From Paralvinella palmiformis (lineage: Eukaryota > Annelida > Polychaeta > Terebellida > Alvinellidae): a DNA stretch of 64,000 bases. The translations under genes and the position numbers were made by a program. Positions 12,391 to 25,300 of the stretch are shown piece after piece; the first letter of the stretch is position 1, and each line of letters opens with the position of its first letter. The stretch covers positions 468,501 to 532,500 of the forward strand of contig JAODUP010000224.1 in the NCBI GenBank assembly GCA_025642065.1, given 5' to 3'. A model generated the notes under the pieces. It did no database searches, had not been told where the DNA came from, and saw only the letters and a program-made list of their open reading frames with translations.

Positions 12391-14114
12391 AAATACTGCA
12401 ATTCTTATAAATGTCAGACTTTCTTTTTAATCTGATTATGATGCACATTAATAGTAAAAAGACAATCTCATATCTTTATTAAACACTAGTAGCAGTAATT
12501 ACAATTAAGCTCACGTCATGGAAACTGATGTAAGCAGATGAAAAACTAAAAACGATCATGAAATTGCTCAGATTTTTAATAACATTGATGAACATCCAAA
12601 CTTGGCACATGCACATAGAGTGCTGAGACCTTTATCATCAGCGAACACAATTCCAATGCTTGGATACGTAACACCAGCCTATCTTATTTCATTAATCACA
12701 GTCTATCACTATTGGTTCAGTGTAGTTCTATAAAGCTGTTCATAACTTAAATTACTAAATGCAGCAATCTTGCTTTATATGGTTTTGCTGCATCCATTTC
12801 ACTGGCTGAAGAAATAAGAATATGATTAAAAATACTTAAATATGTAATGCTTAGAACAGTAACCAAAGATTGCACAATAATAATCATGAAACAATACCTG
12901 ATATCATAGATATTGGGAAATAATCCAAACTACTGGAGGGCTGCCATTATGCCACACCAGAAGCCAGATTCGAAGGTGGGAAGGAGAAAACTCAAATGCT
13001 CTGACTTCACCTGAGCACTCTCTAGACTGACGCTGATTATAGTTACGCTTAAGCTTTACTATCTCGGCCATTTTGGATGTAGTGATGTATATTTCACATT
13101 TGATTCAGCTAAAATACAGTTCAAATGGCACGAAGGTTCCTTCTCGGAATCCATTGGTTCGCACAGACACCAGTCAGTGTTCCCATTTCCGCTCCAAGTT
13201 TCTTCGACGAATCTGTTTTCTTCGAAACAATTGAAATCCAGCTCATTGTATTATTCTGAACTAATTCTTTATTTACATGCTTTTGTACGGGCTCTACAGA
13301 CTTCCAGTTAAACTGCTGTGTTCAAGTGATGTCAGCACTCAGGAGCTTCCAGTCTCTGTTGTCTAGCTTCAAAATGGCTGGGCCCACAGCCCATTAAAAG
13401 TCAATTAATCAGCGCTTTGAGCTGGATTATTTAATGTGTGGATGATCATTTACACAGTTTGACATCATTCATGATAATTGTGAGCATGGCTGTATTAGTC
13501 CTGAAAATTTGAAATGAAGGTGGACTACCCCTTTAAAATTATTTGCTATGTTGAGACTTAGAGGTATACAGTTGTTCTAGTCCCTGATCAAGTCTGCCCA
13601 TCAATCTTAACTAATTCCTAGATTGATTTTGGCCAAAGTTAAATCTAGGATTATAGGAAGGTGATTGCAACCTACTGAAATCTTAATTGCATATCTATAT
13701 AATCTGTATATTATTGACTTGTGTTGCTTGAATTCCATGTTATAGTCTGTTAGATCTATATGTTTTATCAAATACAGTCTTTAACATGCTCTAAGTATTT
13801 GAAGGCCAGATTGATCACCCACTTCATACTTATTCCAAAACAATATTTTACTCTGCATCATTATTGCAGTATATATATATATATATATATAATAATGTAT
13901 AGTTATAAAGTGCCAAAACCAGGTAACCCTGTTCTGAGGTGCTGTACAATAAAGAAAGAGGTGTTTAACAAAATCACTAAACATAATGAGTACATTAACA
14001 ACTAAAATATTGTTTGAATAGGAATATTTTAACATGTTTTTTAAAAACATTTAGTAAATTTCTAATATGACTAGGCAACTTATTCCACACTGTTAGTGCA
14101 GCAACACTAAAGGC
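12391..14114. other. Probable SNRPB intron 1, left part; no other gene seen
   Basis: If the candidate start exon is right, this is intronic. An (AT)n run lies at about 13870-13891. No protein-like frame could be supported. Confidence 0.4.
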
Positions 14115-14125
14115 ATTCAGTCCAT

Positions 14126-14178
14126 GTTTTGTTGTTCGGGGAGAATCCCCAGGCTGTCGCTTATTGGGCACAGCCTTA
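14126..14178 (-). mobile_element. 53-base 5'-truncated SINE B with perfect target duplication
   Basis: On the - strand this is only the last part of SINE B: GGCTGTG, a short loop, GCGACAGCC, then GGGGATTCTCCCC and AACAACAAAAC. It is flanked by the 11-base direct repeat ATTCAGTCCAT at 14115-14125 and 14179-14189. Matching duplications and severe 5' truncation are the hallmark of LINE-driven target-primed reverse transcription. Confidence 0.85.
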
Positions 14179-15344
14179 ATTCAGTCCATAAGTTTGGAGT
14201 TTGTATTTATAGTCTGTAGAGCCCGTAACATAGTCCATCACTGATGGCAAACGTGAAACTGCTAAATTCTTTCTTGCCGTAATTAGACTAATATCCAGCA
14301 ATTAAAAACTGTTAACTTTCTTTAAGCCCATTGGTTTAGTCATAAGAATTCATTAATGACAAGAGAAATAAACCCTTTTGCTTTGAACAAGAAACTGTTA
14401 ATAGTAGTTAAATCAAAAACATTTGATCTCAAACACAACCAGAATAGTATAATTTGAGGATTCATACTATGAATACAACATATTTATTTAATTATTTCAT
14501 CCTCTGTTTCCTCATAATAATAAATTTATTTGACCTCCATAACTGAAGAAACATAAAATACATGACAATAATAATACATAAAATGGATATAGACATGTGG
14601 ATACAAGTTTATTATAAAGTGGTTATAATAAAGCCATTTATCAATACAAATCTCGTATCATGACTAATATATTAATGTAAAATATGTATAACAATACAAA
14701 TATAAAAACTGGGCCGAGATGTTCGGCTTCCTTGTTAGAAAATTGTGATGGGTCTTGGTGTTTGCTTTTCCAGATCTTTACATATTTATAATGACACCCT
14801 TATCACTTTAACTGTTGTTGTGGTCTTGTAGTAAGTCCAAGAATTTTATTATAACACAAATTAGATAACATTGTACATGTGTAATATATTACAAATATGT
14901 AATGCAAAAATTACTCTTGCATTCTTTTATTACTGGTTTTTATCCATATTTAAGTGTGAGACATATAAGACATCCTTTATGTATCAGACTTCATGAGGAC
15001 ATTTCTTGTTTCTATTGTAATTAATATTTAAGATATAGGGCTAGCTAGTACCTGGTGTCTTAATTGTGAGTTGCATTGTCTAGGTTGTCAAACTTCACAT
15101 AGACATAACAGTTAAATAGGTTTGTTTATGTTACAGCCAAAGACAAAGTTGTGGAACTGGTCAAAACTTAATGTTTTATTTACTCGGTCAGCCTGGGAAA
15201 ACATCCAGAAAATACTTGATCTTTTGTGTCTGAAATGATCTTAGTTTTTATATTTGGATTCATTTACCTATTTTCATTGCTTCCTAACAGGTGTCCCCAT
15301 TATTTTAGCTCAGTGTTTAACAGTTGATACATTTATCATTTTAG

Positions 15345-16757
15345 GCGTTCGGCAAAAGCTCTAAGATGCTCCAGCACATCAATTACAGGATGCGTTGCAC
15401 CCTGCAGGATGGGCGGACATTTGTGGGCACATTTAAAGCCTTTGATAAACACATGAACCTCATACTGGGTGACTGTGATGAATTCCGTAAGGTAAAGCCA
15501 AAGGCTGGTAAGGGTGGTGGTGACAGAGAGGAGAAGCGCCCTCTGGGCTTGGTGCTGCTACGTGGAGAGAACCTGGTTTCCATGACAGTGGAGGGTCCTC
15601 CTCCTGCTGATGTGAGTTATGATTGTATTTGAATTTCTCTGGTAATATCTTTAAAAGATGATTATGTCAGTTAATTGAAGAAGATGAGAGCATACATTTT
15701 AATAGGTACGGCTTTCACTAGAATGCTTCTTTTTTATGCTGGGTGGAATGCAAACATACTAAGAAGAATAGTGTATTATTTGTGTTCACTAATAGAAATA
15801 ATGGCAATGGTTACTTCTCTGGATTACAGGATAGTTTGTCTCGGGTACCACTTCCTGGTGGTGTCGGTCCTGGTATGGGACGTGCTGCTGGTCGTGGTAT
15901 GGCTGGTGGATATCACCAAGGCGGACCATCAGCTGGACTACAGGGACCGGTACACGGTGTTGGCGGACCTGGACAACAACACATGCAGCCTGGAGGCCGA
16001 GGGGCTCAGTTCTGTGAGTGAACTTAGTTGTGTATATAACATAAAACATACAACAAAGAAGTGATGGAAAATGTTCATTTGTTCTACTAATTTTTAATAA
16101 ATGGGATGATTCTTTGATCCTTATGTTCACTGATTAATTAGTTTCTCTAAATTTTTTCAGCTGCTCCACCACAGATGAGACAAGGTTAGTATTCTTGAAT
16201 TAACTATACATATATCCAGTGCTGAATTAGCATATATTGAATTGGTTTGCTCACTTGTCAGTGATAGTACTAAAGACTTATTTGATGGTGCAAGATTAAG
16301 TCGCAGACTTAGTTTGTCCAAAAAATTGTCACGATATTGCTGACAGACGCCTTTTGATGAAACTGCCATTTTTAGGGTACACCATAATGAGACTTTTGTA
16401 ATTTATTGTTGTTTGTATAATTTTTCAAATAATAACAAGTGAGATACGTTGTAGTGTTTGCGAAACTGAGAATTATAGAAAATAGACAGGCATATACATT
16501 TTCTTCTTGTTAATACTTTTTTTGATACAGCTTTTCTCCACTGACTGTGCTTAAGTTTAATTAGACACTGAACCCCATTTATTTGCTTCGTGATATGTTG
16601 TACCCTGCTGTATTGCTAATGCTTTTCCATTTTAGGGCCACCTCGTGCTATGATGCAAGGACCACCACCAGGTATGAGGCCGCCGATGGGCCGTGGTGGC
16701 CAACAACCTGGAATGAGACCACCCGGTTTTGGTAGGGGTAGTTTCCAGGGATACTGA
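15345..16757 (+). CDS. SNRPB: Small nuclear ribonucleoprotein-associated protein B/B' (SmB)
   Basis: SmB is one of the seven Sm proteins that form the heteroheptameric ring around the U-rich site of U1, U2, U4 and U5 snRNAs, assembled in the cytoplasm and acting in the nuclear spliceosome. Coding exons are 15345-15611, 15830-16013, 16161-16184 and 16636-16757, all with AG/GT borders and consistent phases (0, 0, 1, 1). They give 198 residues plus an initiator Met from an upstream exon, close to the roughly 200 residues of insect SmB. Sm motif 1 is visible in [25 protein letters not shown] sequence from 15420, and Sm motif 2 in [16 protein letters not shown] near 15545. The C-terminal tail is rich in GRG (likely symmetric dimethylarginine sites) and in [12 protein letters not shown] proline motifs, and ends RGSFQGY. 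The initiator exon is not certain. The identification is very secure. Confidence 0.96.
16161..16184 (+). CDS. SNRPB: SNRPB 24-base exon
   Basis: The preceding intron ends in ATTTTTTCAG, and GTTAGT follows the exon. It starts by completing a split Ser codon, reads APPQMRQ, and leaves one base for the next exon's Gly. Both phases agree with the neighbouring exons, and skipping it would keep the frame (24 = 8 x 3). Confidence 0.85.
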
Positions 16758-16926
16758 ACACTGGGATAACAGTCTTTGTGTGTACGTGTTGGGACTTGAC
16801 CACAAGAACTCTTATCAAGGATCATCAGGTTCATGTTGTGTGCCAGGAAATGAACAGACGTCACTGTCATCGTTTTAGTTAAATGTGGATTTGTATTGAA
16901 TCATGAATGGTACTTGAAGTGAATGA

Positions 16927-16932
16927 AATAAA
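16927..16932 (+). terminator. SNRPB: SNRPB poly(A) signal
   Basis: AATAAA lies 170 bases after the stop codon, which fits a short 3' UTR. Confidence 0.75.
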
Positions 16933-16949
16933 AGTGCAGCTGTTTTTAT

Positions 16950-17754
16950 AAGATGTGTGTGTTAATGTTCTGCCTTACAATACTATCCATGCTTGATAAT
17001 TTTTCTGCTATCAGAATAAGAATTGTAACATAAATTAACTAATATTAACAATGCCACTGTGCAGTGAAATAACATTTGCAGAGCTCTAAATAGTATCTAG
17101 TTACCAAATCTCATTTATTGGATACTTGAATTAGAATGTTTGTTAATTATTTATAAAAACTAGCTTGTTTAGCCTCAAAATGTCTGCATCTACCTTCCCC
17201 AGTGCATTAAATTGCCCCTACCTTCATGCACAAAAGTTGTATAAAAACTGCCTCCCATGGTATCTATTTATATAACGTCTATAAATAACCCTAAATTTAC
17301 CATTACCTAGCATGAAATACTTTGTAATCTGATGGTTCAATATATTCTGTGAGAATTTCAATCAACTGGCAAATTGTAATTTCAACTTTAGTGTTCATTA
17401 GAGTGGGCAAACTGTGTTTATTTTAAGTTAAATTTTAAAAAAAATCATTAATTATTCTAGATCAACCTATGACTAAAACAGTATTACCAATGTACCATCC
17501 TCTGTGAACTGTTGTTTTAACATCGTACCAGGATTGTGTGTTGGTAGTTTTCTATCCTAAAATCGTAGTTCCTCTGGCTCTCGCTGGGTGGTACAGATCC
17601 ATATTTCAGTTCCCACCACATTGAACAGTGGGAAAGCATTGCTTGGTTGGATATTGAGGCCAAGTTATATATAACCTGAAGGTTTTTGGTTACTGAAATA
17701 GGTAGATATTTATCAGGGCAGGCAATTGTTTGTGTGTGAGGGGGTTCCCAGTAT
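16950..17754. other. Intergenic DNA, no gene seen
   Basis: AT-rich sequence downstream of SNRPB. No repeat family or protein recognised. Confidence 0.5.
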
Positions 17755-18945
17755 GTTCACAGAAGTCCCAGCATGAGTTTTAACCCTGGGAATAGACAAA
17801 AGCTAAAACCAGGAGAATGGGGCTTGAGTGCTAGAGAAAGCATGGAAAAATTATACGAAAATTATGCTAGCTTGATCAGGGAGCCAGTGAAGAGATTTAA
17901 TGGGTGGGACAGAACAAGGAGACCGTGTAAAAACTCTAGCCAAGCAGTTCTGAACAGTTTTAGAATATCCTTAGATGCAATGTTATAAAGAAGGGAGTTC
18001 CAGTAATCAAGCCTACTAGTAATGAGTGCTGTAGCAATGGTTTTGTCGACTGAAAGAGAAATATAGCGACAGCGGAGATCACGAATATGGTAGAAGAGGC
18101 AGTGACATGTCGGAGAAATATGCTTTCTGAAACTAAAATCGCTATCAAATGTAACATCAAAATTACGTACAGTGTTTGATGATATGATTAAAGATGGGCG
18201 TAGGGAAGAAACGAGTAGGTTTGTTGCGTTGTCTCGGTGTACCTATAATGATGAAATCTGTTTTGTTGGTATTGAGCCTAAGTTTATTGTTTGCTATCCA
18301 GCCAGAAATATCACTTAGACAGTCACCAAGTTGTTTAAGGGAAAGATTAGTGTCTACTGTAGATAAAGATATGCATACTTTGGTGTCTAATTTGTGGCTG
18401 TGAATAAGCGAGCTTAGTGGTGTGATATACAGAGTAAACAGTAGTGGTCCAAGAACAGAGCCTTGGGGAACACTGCAATACAAAGGCACTGCCTTTGAAG
18501 AAGAAAAAAAAACCCAGAATAATAAATGGTGTCAAAAGCTGCAGACAAATAAAAAGTGTTAGTGTTGTGACCTTTCCTGTGTCTTGTTTAGTGCTATATC
18601 GTTATGAACTTTTAGTAGAGCGGTTTCTGTAGAGTGAAATTGTGAGTAAGCAGACTGAAAAACACTAGACATGTGATTACAGTTTCAGTGAACGTTCAAA
18701 CGACAGGATACAGCTTTTTCTAATACTTTAGATATAAATGATAGATTAGAAATAGGTTGTTCGTAGGGAACAAATGATTTAAGTTTGCTGCGTTGTCTGG
18801 ATGTACCTATAATGATGATATCTGATTTGTTGGCATTGAGCCTAAGTCTATTAATTGTTTGTCATACAATCAGAGATATCACTGGGACAGTCACCAAGTT
18901 GTTTAAGGGAAAGATCAGTGTCTGATGTATATAAAGATACGTTTT
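17755..18945 (-). pseudogene. Decayed CR1/L2-like reverse transcriptase with internal duplication
   Basis: Reading the - strand in several frames, the order is LINE-like: ISNLSFISKVLEKA (18770-18700), TETALLKVHNDIA (18650-18590), VPQGSVLGPLLFTLY (18475-18430), WIANNKLRLNTNKTDFIIIG (18305-18245), then NSLLYNIASKDILKL (18000-17955) and a degraded C-terminus near 17790. The YADD motif is lost: the expected place reads KLDTKVCISLST. Frames are broken by several indels. The block at 18217-18372 is repeated in the same orientation at 18787-18942 with many differences, so part of the RT region was duplicated or two copies were joined. Confidence 0.8.
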
Positions 18946-19080
18946 TGCCACATCAAAGTCCTTTTTTGAGGCATTTTGGTTTCTTGAGATGTGGTTCTGA
19001 AACCGGTCTTGAATGAGCTACTGTACAAAGCTTTCAATTTAGTCCCATTAACATGCCATATCTAAACGCAATGGTCTGTC

Positions 19081-19117
<37 letters not shown>

Positions 19118-20712
19118 ATACCCAACTTTTCGGCGTACGTCAAATTTGCTTTCACGCCACTTTTCTAGAGTAAATTTCTGTTCAGGGAACGTCATTATGT
19201 CCCACGTTAAGTCTGTCAGCTACGTCATAATAAAAGGACGTGAAATAAATAAATTTATAAGGCATTACCTCAAACACCTGATTACATCGCTGGCTTTTAA
19301 ATCAATTACTGACTGACGGGGTATAATATATATATATATGACCTCACGATTTGGTGGACCATGCATTGATTTTAATCGACGAATAGTGGCTATCTCACTG
19401 TATGAGGATTTATGTTGATGAAAGGAATGTCCTCTCACTACCAAACATCGTTTTCTATCATTTAGACGGAAATATATTAATTCTTGATTTAATTCGGATC
19501 CAGCGCAGTCTTGAAAGTTGGCGTGCTTCGATTTTCTTCAACAATCTCCTCAATACTCTGTCAAATACTCTGCGGAAATCCAAGTATATAATACCAATCG
19601 GGCCTCGTACGTGTAGTCGTATAGTAATTTATGCTCGCACCCACAGCTCTAGTGTGGTGAATAATTGGGATAATGGCCATGAGTAAGAAAATCCCACGCT
19701 CTTACCCACTATGCCTTAGGTCTACATGCTCCATGAAAATGCTTAAAACTGGAAGTTATGTACACCCACATCAATTTTTCAATGGTCAATGTGATGTGCA
19801 TATCCTTTAATACTTCAGATGAGAGACACCCTAAAATTAATTCACAGTGTAAGCAATATATATATATGTATATATATACTTCTTTCGTTCGCATGTTAAC
19901 TGCACGTCGAGGCCAGCAGGGACTAGGAACGTCTTGCGGGAGTACAACTTCTGGGGAGTTGTTGCATAGTCCAGGTAGTGTCCCTCAGCTGTTGTAGGTT
20001 TATACCGTCTTGGATGACATATTTGGTCGTCTGTTCTGCTTCTCCACAGGATCACACGGAAGAAGGTATCAGCCGGAACCTCTTATATAGTCATAATTTA
20101 GCTGTTGCTGTATTGTTTTGTGGTCATTTAGAGTGCCCGGTGCAGCCCAATACCTCCGACTTCAGCACTCAAGATTTCTGTTTAGATTATCTCATCCTTA
20201 GTCCATAGCTCAGGGAGACATACAAATCCCCTAACCACGTCAAGTAATGGGCTTTGAAGGGGATCTAAACAGTTTATTCGGTATTCTTTTTCAATTAGAT
20301 CAAGCTCCAGTATTCTGCTTTCCTGTTTGCAGCTCATTCAGATGGGCCGAGGATATTCCCTAGGAAAGTTCGGGGCCCGGAACCACACCCAGACAGACAC
20401 GAACGGGCGTATGTTTGGTTAGATCTTGCTTTAAAGGAATTCAGGGTCCAATTTTACTTCAGATTTATATGGCTAACAAAAGTATGTTCGTACAAATGAT
20501 AAACGAGGTCAAAATATGAATACTATCAACAACAACAGCTAACAATATTACGTAATACTTACGTTATTAAAACGTTATGATAAGGTTATCCTTATGTAGT
20601 TTTAGTTACGTTGCCACAACGTATTTTAATAACGTTACAGCTACGTAATAACAACGCAATATCAATAACGTAATGACAACGTAATATTAATATCATTATC
20701 ACATAATAATAA
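18946..20712. other. Intergenic DNA with AT repeats
   Basis: Contains (AT)n at about 19083-19114 and 19327-19340, and (AT)n near 19856-19877. A segment at about 19870-20060 has a protein-like - strand frame (ICHPRRYKPTTAEGHYLDY) that I cannot assign. At 20545-20700 many TAACGT/ACGTTA words alternate in both orientations. Confidence 0.4.
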
Positions 20713-20897
20713 GGGGCGCCTCCGTGGTCTAATCGGTAGGGCGTTGGACCACAGATCACTACTACCTGAGTTCGAATCTCGGCGTGGGCATACCTGAAGG
20801 GTGTTTTATCTTTGACTTCGCCTCATTACCGTTGCCAATCGCTCAGCCCATTTAGCCTACGATGTTCATAAAGGTGGCTGTAAAACATCAATCATCA
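20713..20897 (+). mobile_element. SINE family C, full length
   Basis: The head reads GGGGCGCCTCCGTGGTCTAA, with the A-box region at about 20723 and the B-box region GAGTTCGAATCTCGG at 20769. The body ends with GTAAAACATCAATCATCATC. Flanks repeat TCACATAATAATAA at 20699-20712 and 20898-20911, a 14-base target duplication that partly merges with the ATC tail. Confidence 0.85.
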
Positions 20898-21388
20898 TCA
20901 CATAATAATAAAGAACACAATTCATCAGTCCAACCATTTATTTCACAACAGTACTTCAGTATTAATTTATATATTAATTGTAGCCTAAATGTCCTGATGA
21001 TGAATGGAAACAGCATGTACTTGAACAGTACTGGTACTTCTATATCTGAAAAGAAACAAGCAGAACTATTTTTATTATTACGTCTGATTCGAAGCCAAAA
21101 TAAGAATTTTAAGGGGAAATCATGACCTGAGATAGCTTAATTATATGTCTATTTTTGGCATAATCATAAGTCCAAGCCAAAATGGTCATATGAATAGTAG
21201 GAGTTTCTAAACCCAAAATAGGAGAAAGTAGAACATAATGTGGTCAAAAGTTTATATTATTTGAATAACATATTACATATTTTCTTGTGTACATCTACAA
21301 TATCTGCTTTCATGAACTTGTTGCTTCTGAAAGTATTGAACTTTCAAGCAACACGGTAGCTGAAATATATTTATTACATATACTCACA

Positions 21389-21397
21389 CACACACAA

Positions 21398-21436
<39 letters not shown>
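21389..21436. repeat. (CA)n-(GA)n compound microsatellite
   Basis: CACACA units interrupted by AAA pass directly into about a dozen GA units. The open frames that cross it are repeat artefacts. Confidence 0.9.
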
Positions 21437-21438
<2 letters not shown>

Positions 21439-21714
21439 TATTAAAGTTTCCCACGCATATATACATGTACTTGATTTTTTTGACATATACCGAATTGATA
21501 TCAAGGCTTGAAGATGGTTAAAAAGTAGGAGATCAACCAACAAGTAGGAGATGCCTACTAAAAAGTAGGAGAACTATAGGTCTGGGATCTATGGATATTT
21601 TCTTCGCATCTAATACCTGCATATATTTATCATGATTTTTTAAATTTTTTTAAAATTTAAATCGATTAATTCAGCTTGATATAACTATATCAATAGTGAA
21701 CCTATGTGAATGTT

Positions 21715-22110
21715 TACCCCATATATACCCATGCTAGCTAAACACCAAGTACTTAAACTTGACTCAGTAATCCCCTAAACGCATGGAGAAGATGTGACGT
21801 CACATGTAAAATCATGCCAAAACTTACCACATTGAATCCGAGGGACTTCGTTTGACCCCCTTCTATTGTGGATCTCCCAAGATCATCCCAGCCATAAAGT
21901 TAGGTTAATTGTTATTCAACTGTATGATTTGTTAAGACTATACATTACATATGGTGTTGAAATCTAATTGCAATTTAATTATAAATATATATAAAAATAA
22001 TTATTCAGCATCAGTAACAATTGTTTTTTATTTCATTATTTGTACTGCAAGTTAATTAATAAATCACTCGTTTATAAAATAATCAATATAAATAAATGCA
22101 ATAATCATTA
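21715..22110 (+). repeat. Unclassified dispersed repeat, family D, SINE-free copy
   Basis: Shares long blocks with 39165-39745: ATCCCCTAAA-CGCATGG, GATCATCCCA-GCATA, ATGGTGTTGAAATCTAATTG and AATAAATGCAATAAT. No terminal repeats or coding frame were recognised. The copies differ by about a fifth, so the family is old. Confidence 0.7.
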
Positions 22111-22363
22111 CATTTATGAGCATTACACATTTTATTCACTGAAACCACTACTATATTATTTTTATGTATGGGATAATTAATGAAGACGTTATGACTTGTG
22201 TAGCCATGAACAAAGACCGTATATTCTATATGGTCTTTGCTATGAATTAAAAAAAACCTTTATGTAGTTCTCTTAAACTTTGAGTAATTCCTAATGGATT
22301 TGTAACAGAATATGCCTATATTATCGTCCACGCGTTTACTTCAGCTCCTTATTAGCTAAACAT

Positions 22364-25300
22364 ATGGCAAGGCATAATTATAATAACTTGTTCGCAGATA
22401 AAATATCATACGTTTGTTGTAATCATTACAAGCAATTTGTAAAGAAGACTGGCAAGCCACAAAACGACAGAGAATGGACAGTTTTAGCAGCTGTTGTTGC
22501 CGAACTATGCGTAGACCCCGTCCCCGGCATAGTCGTAGAAGGTAAACAATCCCACTCGACCGCTAGTCAGTAATAGTTCACAGAGGAATGCCTGGCAATA
22601 GTCCAGTCTTTATATTTTCAGCATGTACCTAATTGACTTTGTTACCATTGCCCATTGGCAAATAAAAAACGAAGTGGCTGCGTAGCCGAGTATCATTATG
22701 GGAAACCTGTTCGCTGTAACTAAGGGTCCGAACACTCAATGCGCATGCGCTGGCTCCCGATAGCGCTGAGGGGAATAGATACCCCAACCCGTCGCTGTAG
22801 GGCACGGCCTCATACTAGCCAAACTAGGGGGTTGTTAATGTCTGTTGTAGGTCAAAAGCCCTCTAGCTTAAAAGCCCTCACTCTCAGTTTAAAACCCTAA
22901 CCCTATGTGTACCTTTTATATGCCACTATTAAAAATATTACTCAAATATTTTTACGAAAATAACATATTATCCAAATATATATGAGGGCTTTTGACCTAG
23001 ACTGCTTTTGACCCGATCCCGTTAATTTCATGTATGATTTACGCAGGACATATGGTTGCTGCCGAGTACTCGGATCTTTATATCCTCACCCGAGCATCCG
23101 AAACAAGCTAAAATAGTACTCAGTCCTCGGCTATTTACCACCAGCAGCATACACTGTTCCACCCAGTGACCTGAAAGAAAACTTTTGGCATATTTGCCGC
23201 ATGCACAACGTCCATAAAAATACCACAGTCAAGATAACAAATGCACATGAACAATTTATTAATCATTGTAAGTTGAGTCCATAACATAAACATATAAACA
23301 GACTATAATCAGTGTTTGTAAAGTAATCATTTATTCCTAACACAAACTTTAATCCAGCAACCTGTTAATTTTTATTTAAATATAATAATCAAAGTGGTAA
23401 CATTTCCGTGGCGTATATGGTGTGTCTGTTGCCAGAAAATGTCACAATATTCAGTTTGAACTTATCAACTAAGCCATGGTATGATGGTTGAATTGATAAA
23501 TGTCGCATAATAAATAAAAGGGGATAACTAATTATTCTTGTAGTTTTACTCATACTGTGTTGCTTGCATGTTACCTTGATAGAATTGTACAAATACTTCG
23601 GTTGAGAGTTATATTTAGGGTTAGGCAGGCAATGCCAGAGCTGTAGTAAATTTTTATCAGTAATCAAGCCTAATTTGGACATCACTTTTATCACATGCTT
23701 ACAAATGAAATAAAGGAAGTGGATAACTTATGATCATAATTCATATGTATATGGAATTTTATATTCTGAAATAAATTGACTGAATTGAATTGAATGATGT
23801 TGTTCTAGAGAATTGCCTAAGGAACTCATGCCAGTCTTGTCCTGCCAGTTCAGTGGTTGAAATATTGTTTAATTTCATTCTCAACTTTGTTTTGGTGGAA
23901 AATATTTTAGATGTTACAAAAATGTCATACACAATTATTGTAAATAGAAGTATTAAATTAATGAAAATTTGATCAGGGGTTGACAATTTTAAATTAGCTT
24001 GCCATGTCAGGCAGGTAATGTAAAAATGAGATTGCCAAAAACAGTTCCCATACATATGTAGCTGCCACTCTTACTGGGCAGTTAGGTTTTACTTAAGTCA
24101 GCTGCATGCTGACTTCTGGGAAGCATGTTGCAAATTGTTGCATCTACTCTCGGTGCAACTGCATTGACAATGACAGATTATACACAGTAAACCAAAAATG
24201 AATTCTAAACAAAATCTTCATGAATGTTGGTTGACCAGGCATTGTCGGTACCTTTAACAGTTTTTGTTGGCAAGAATCTAGAAATTCATGTCTTCTTTCC
24301 CTTTCCAGCCAATCCACACTGCTGGATAACTGACTGGTAGTCTACAATAATGACAAGGACATTTTTCACAATGGTTTCACAAGTAGAAGTAACCTAAATA
24401 TAAACAATCAAGCCATTTATTAATGATCTGATTACTGAAATAAAGATAAAGTTAAGTTGTTGAATATCATTAACCTTTTAGCCCATCAACAACATAGCTA
24501 ATCTTAGCCTTTGGCTAACTTGCCAGCTGACAGAACAGGTGATTTTAACCGTTATTGTTGTTTAATTTGTTTATTATATATGTCACACACTGACTGACGC
24601 AAGATACCAATTATTACAACTCGTGGCTAACTGAAATCAATGGCCAACAATATGATGATACACTAATCAGGGAATGATTTGAAATAAAGTTGTTTGAATT
24701 CATCCTAATTCAAAACACCCAATGGATTGCTGAGGATCAAAGTCAAATATCGTTGTTTAGCCTGGCTTATATCTTAGCCCAGTCCAGTAAAATGGCTCTA
24801 TACAAGTTGGAGCCACTGTTGGAAATGCTAATTGGTCATTCATTACCCAATAGTTCTTCAATGCACAAAAGTGACCACTGACAACTTTGACTTGAAGTGT
24901 CTCAGGGAATCATGTACTCTGGGAACAAAATAAACAACCTGAATACATGGAGTCTGATTTTATAATTAAGAACATATCGCTCATAGTCTTAGTTCATTAT
25001 TTGAAGTGGTGAGGGGCCTTGTATGTCACAGTGACCCAGAGAGCAATGTTTGCATGAGATTTGGCTTCTGTTAGGGATGCCCAAGCTGGACCAGTCGATG
25101 GGTAGAGGATACACTAATAGACAATTGGGCCACATGGTGCACTCTAAAGTCTAATAGACCACAATACCATGCATCAACAGCTATAACTTATATAAGTGAA
25201 TGCTGGCTAAGAACATGTTATTGCAGATGAGACCAGAATAAATCAACAGGCATAGCCTCTATGTTCTCAATATATCTGATATCAACATATTATCTCGAGA

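Noticed and set aside
15675..16064. 129-codon + frame over SNRPB exon 3
   Set aside because: Runs in the wrong frame through a proven SNRPB exon and its introns.
19837..20055. - strand frame with ICHPRRYKPTTAEGHY
   Set aside because: It looks protein-like, but I cannot name a family and the frame runs into a TA repeat; kept only as a note in the region entry.
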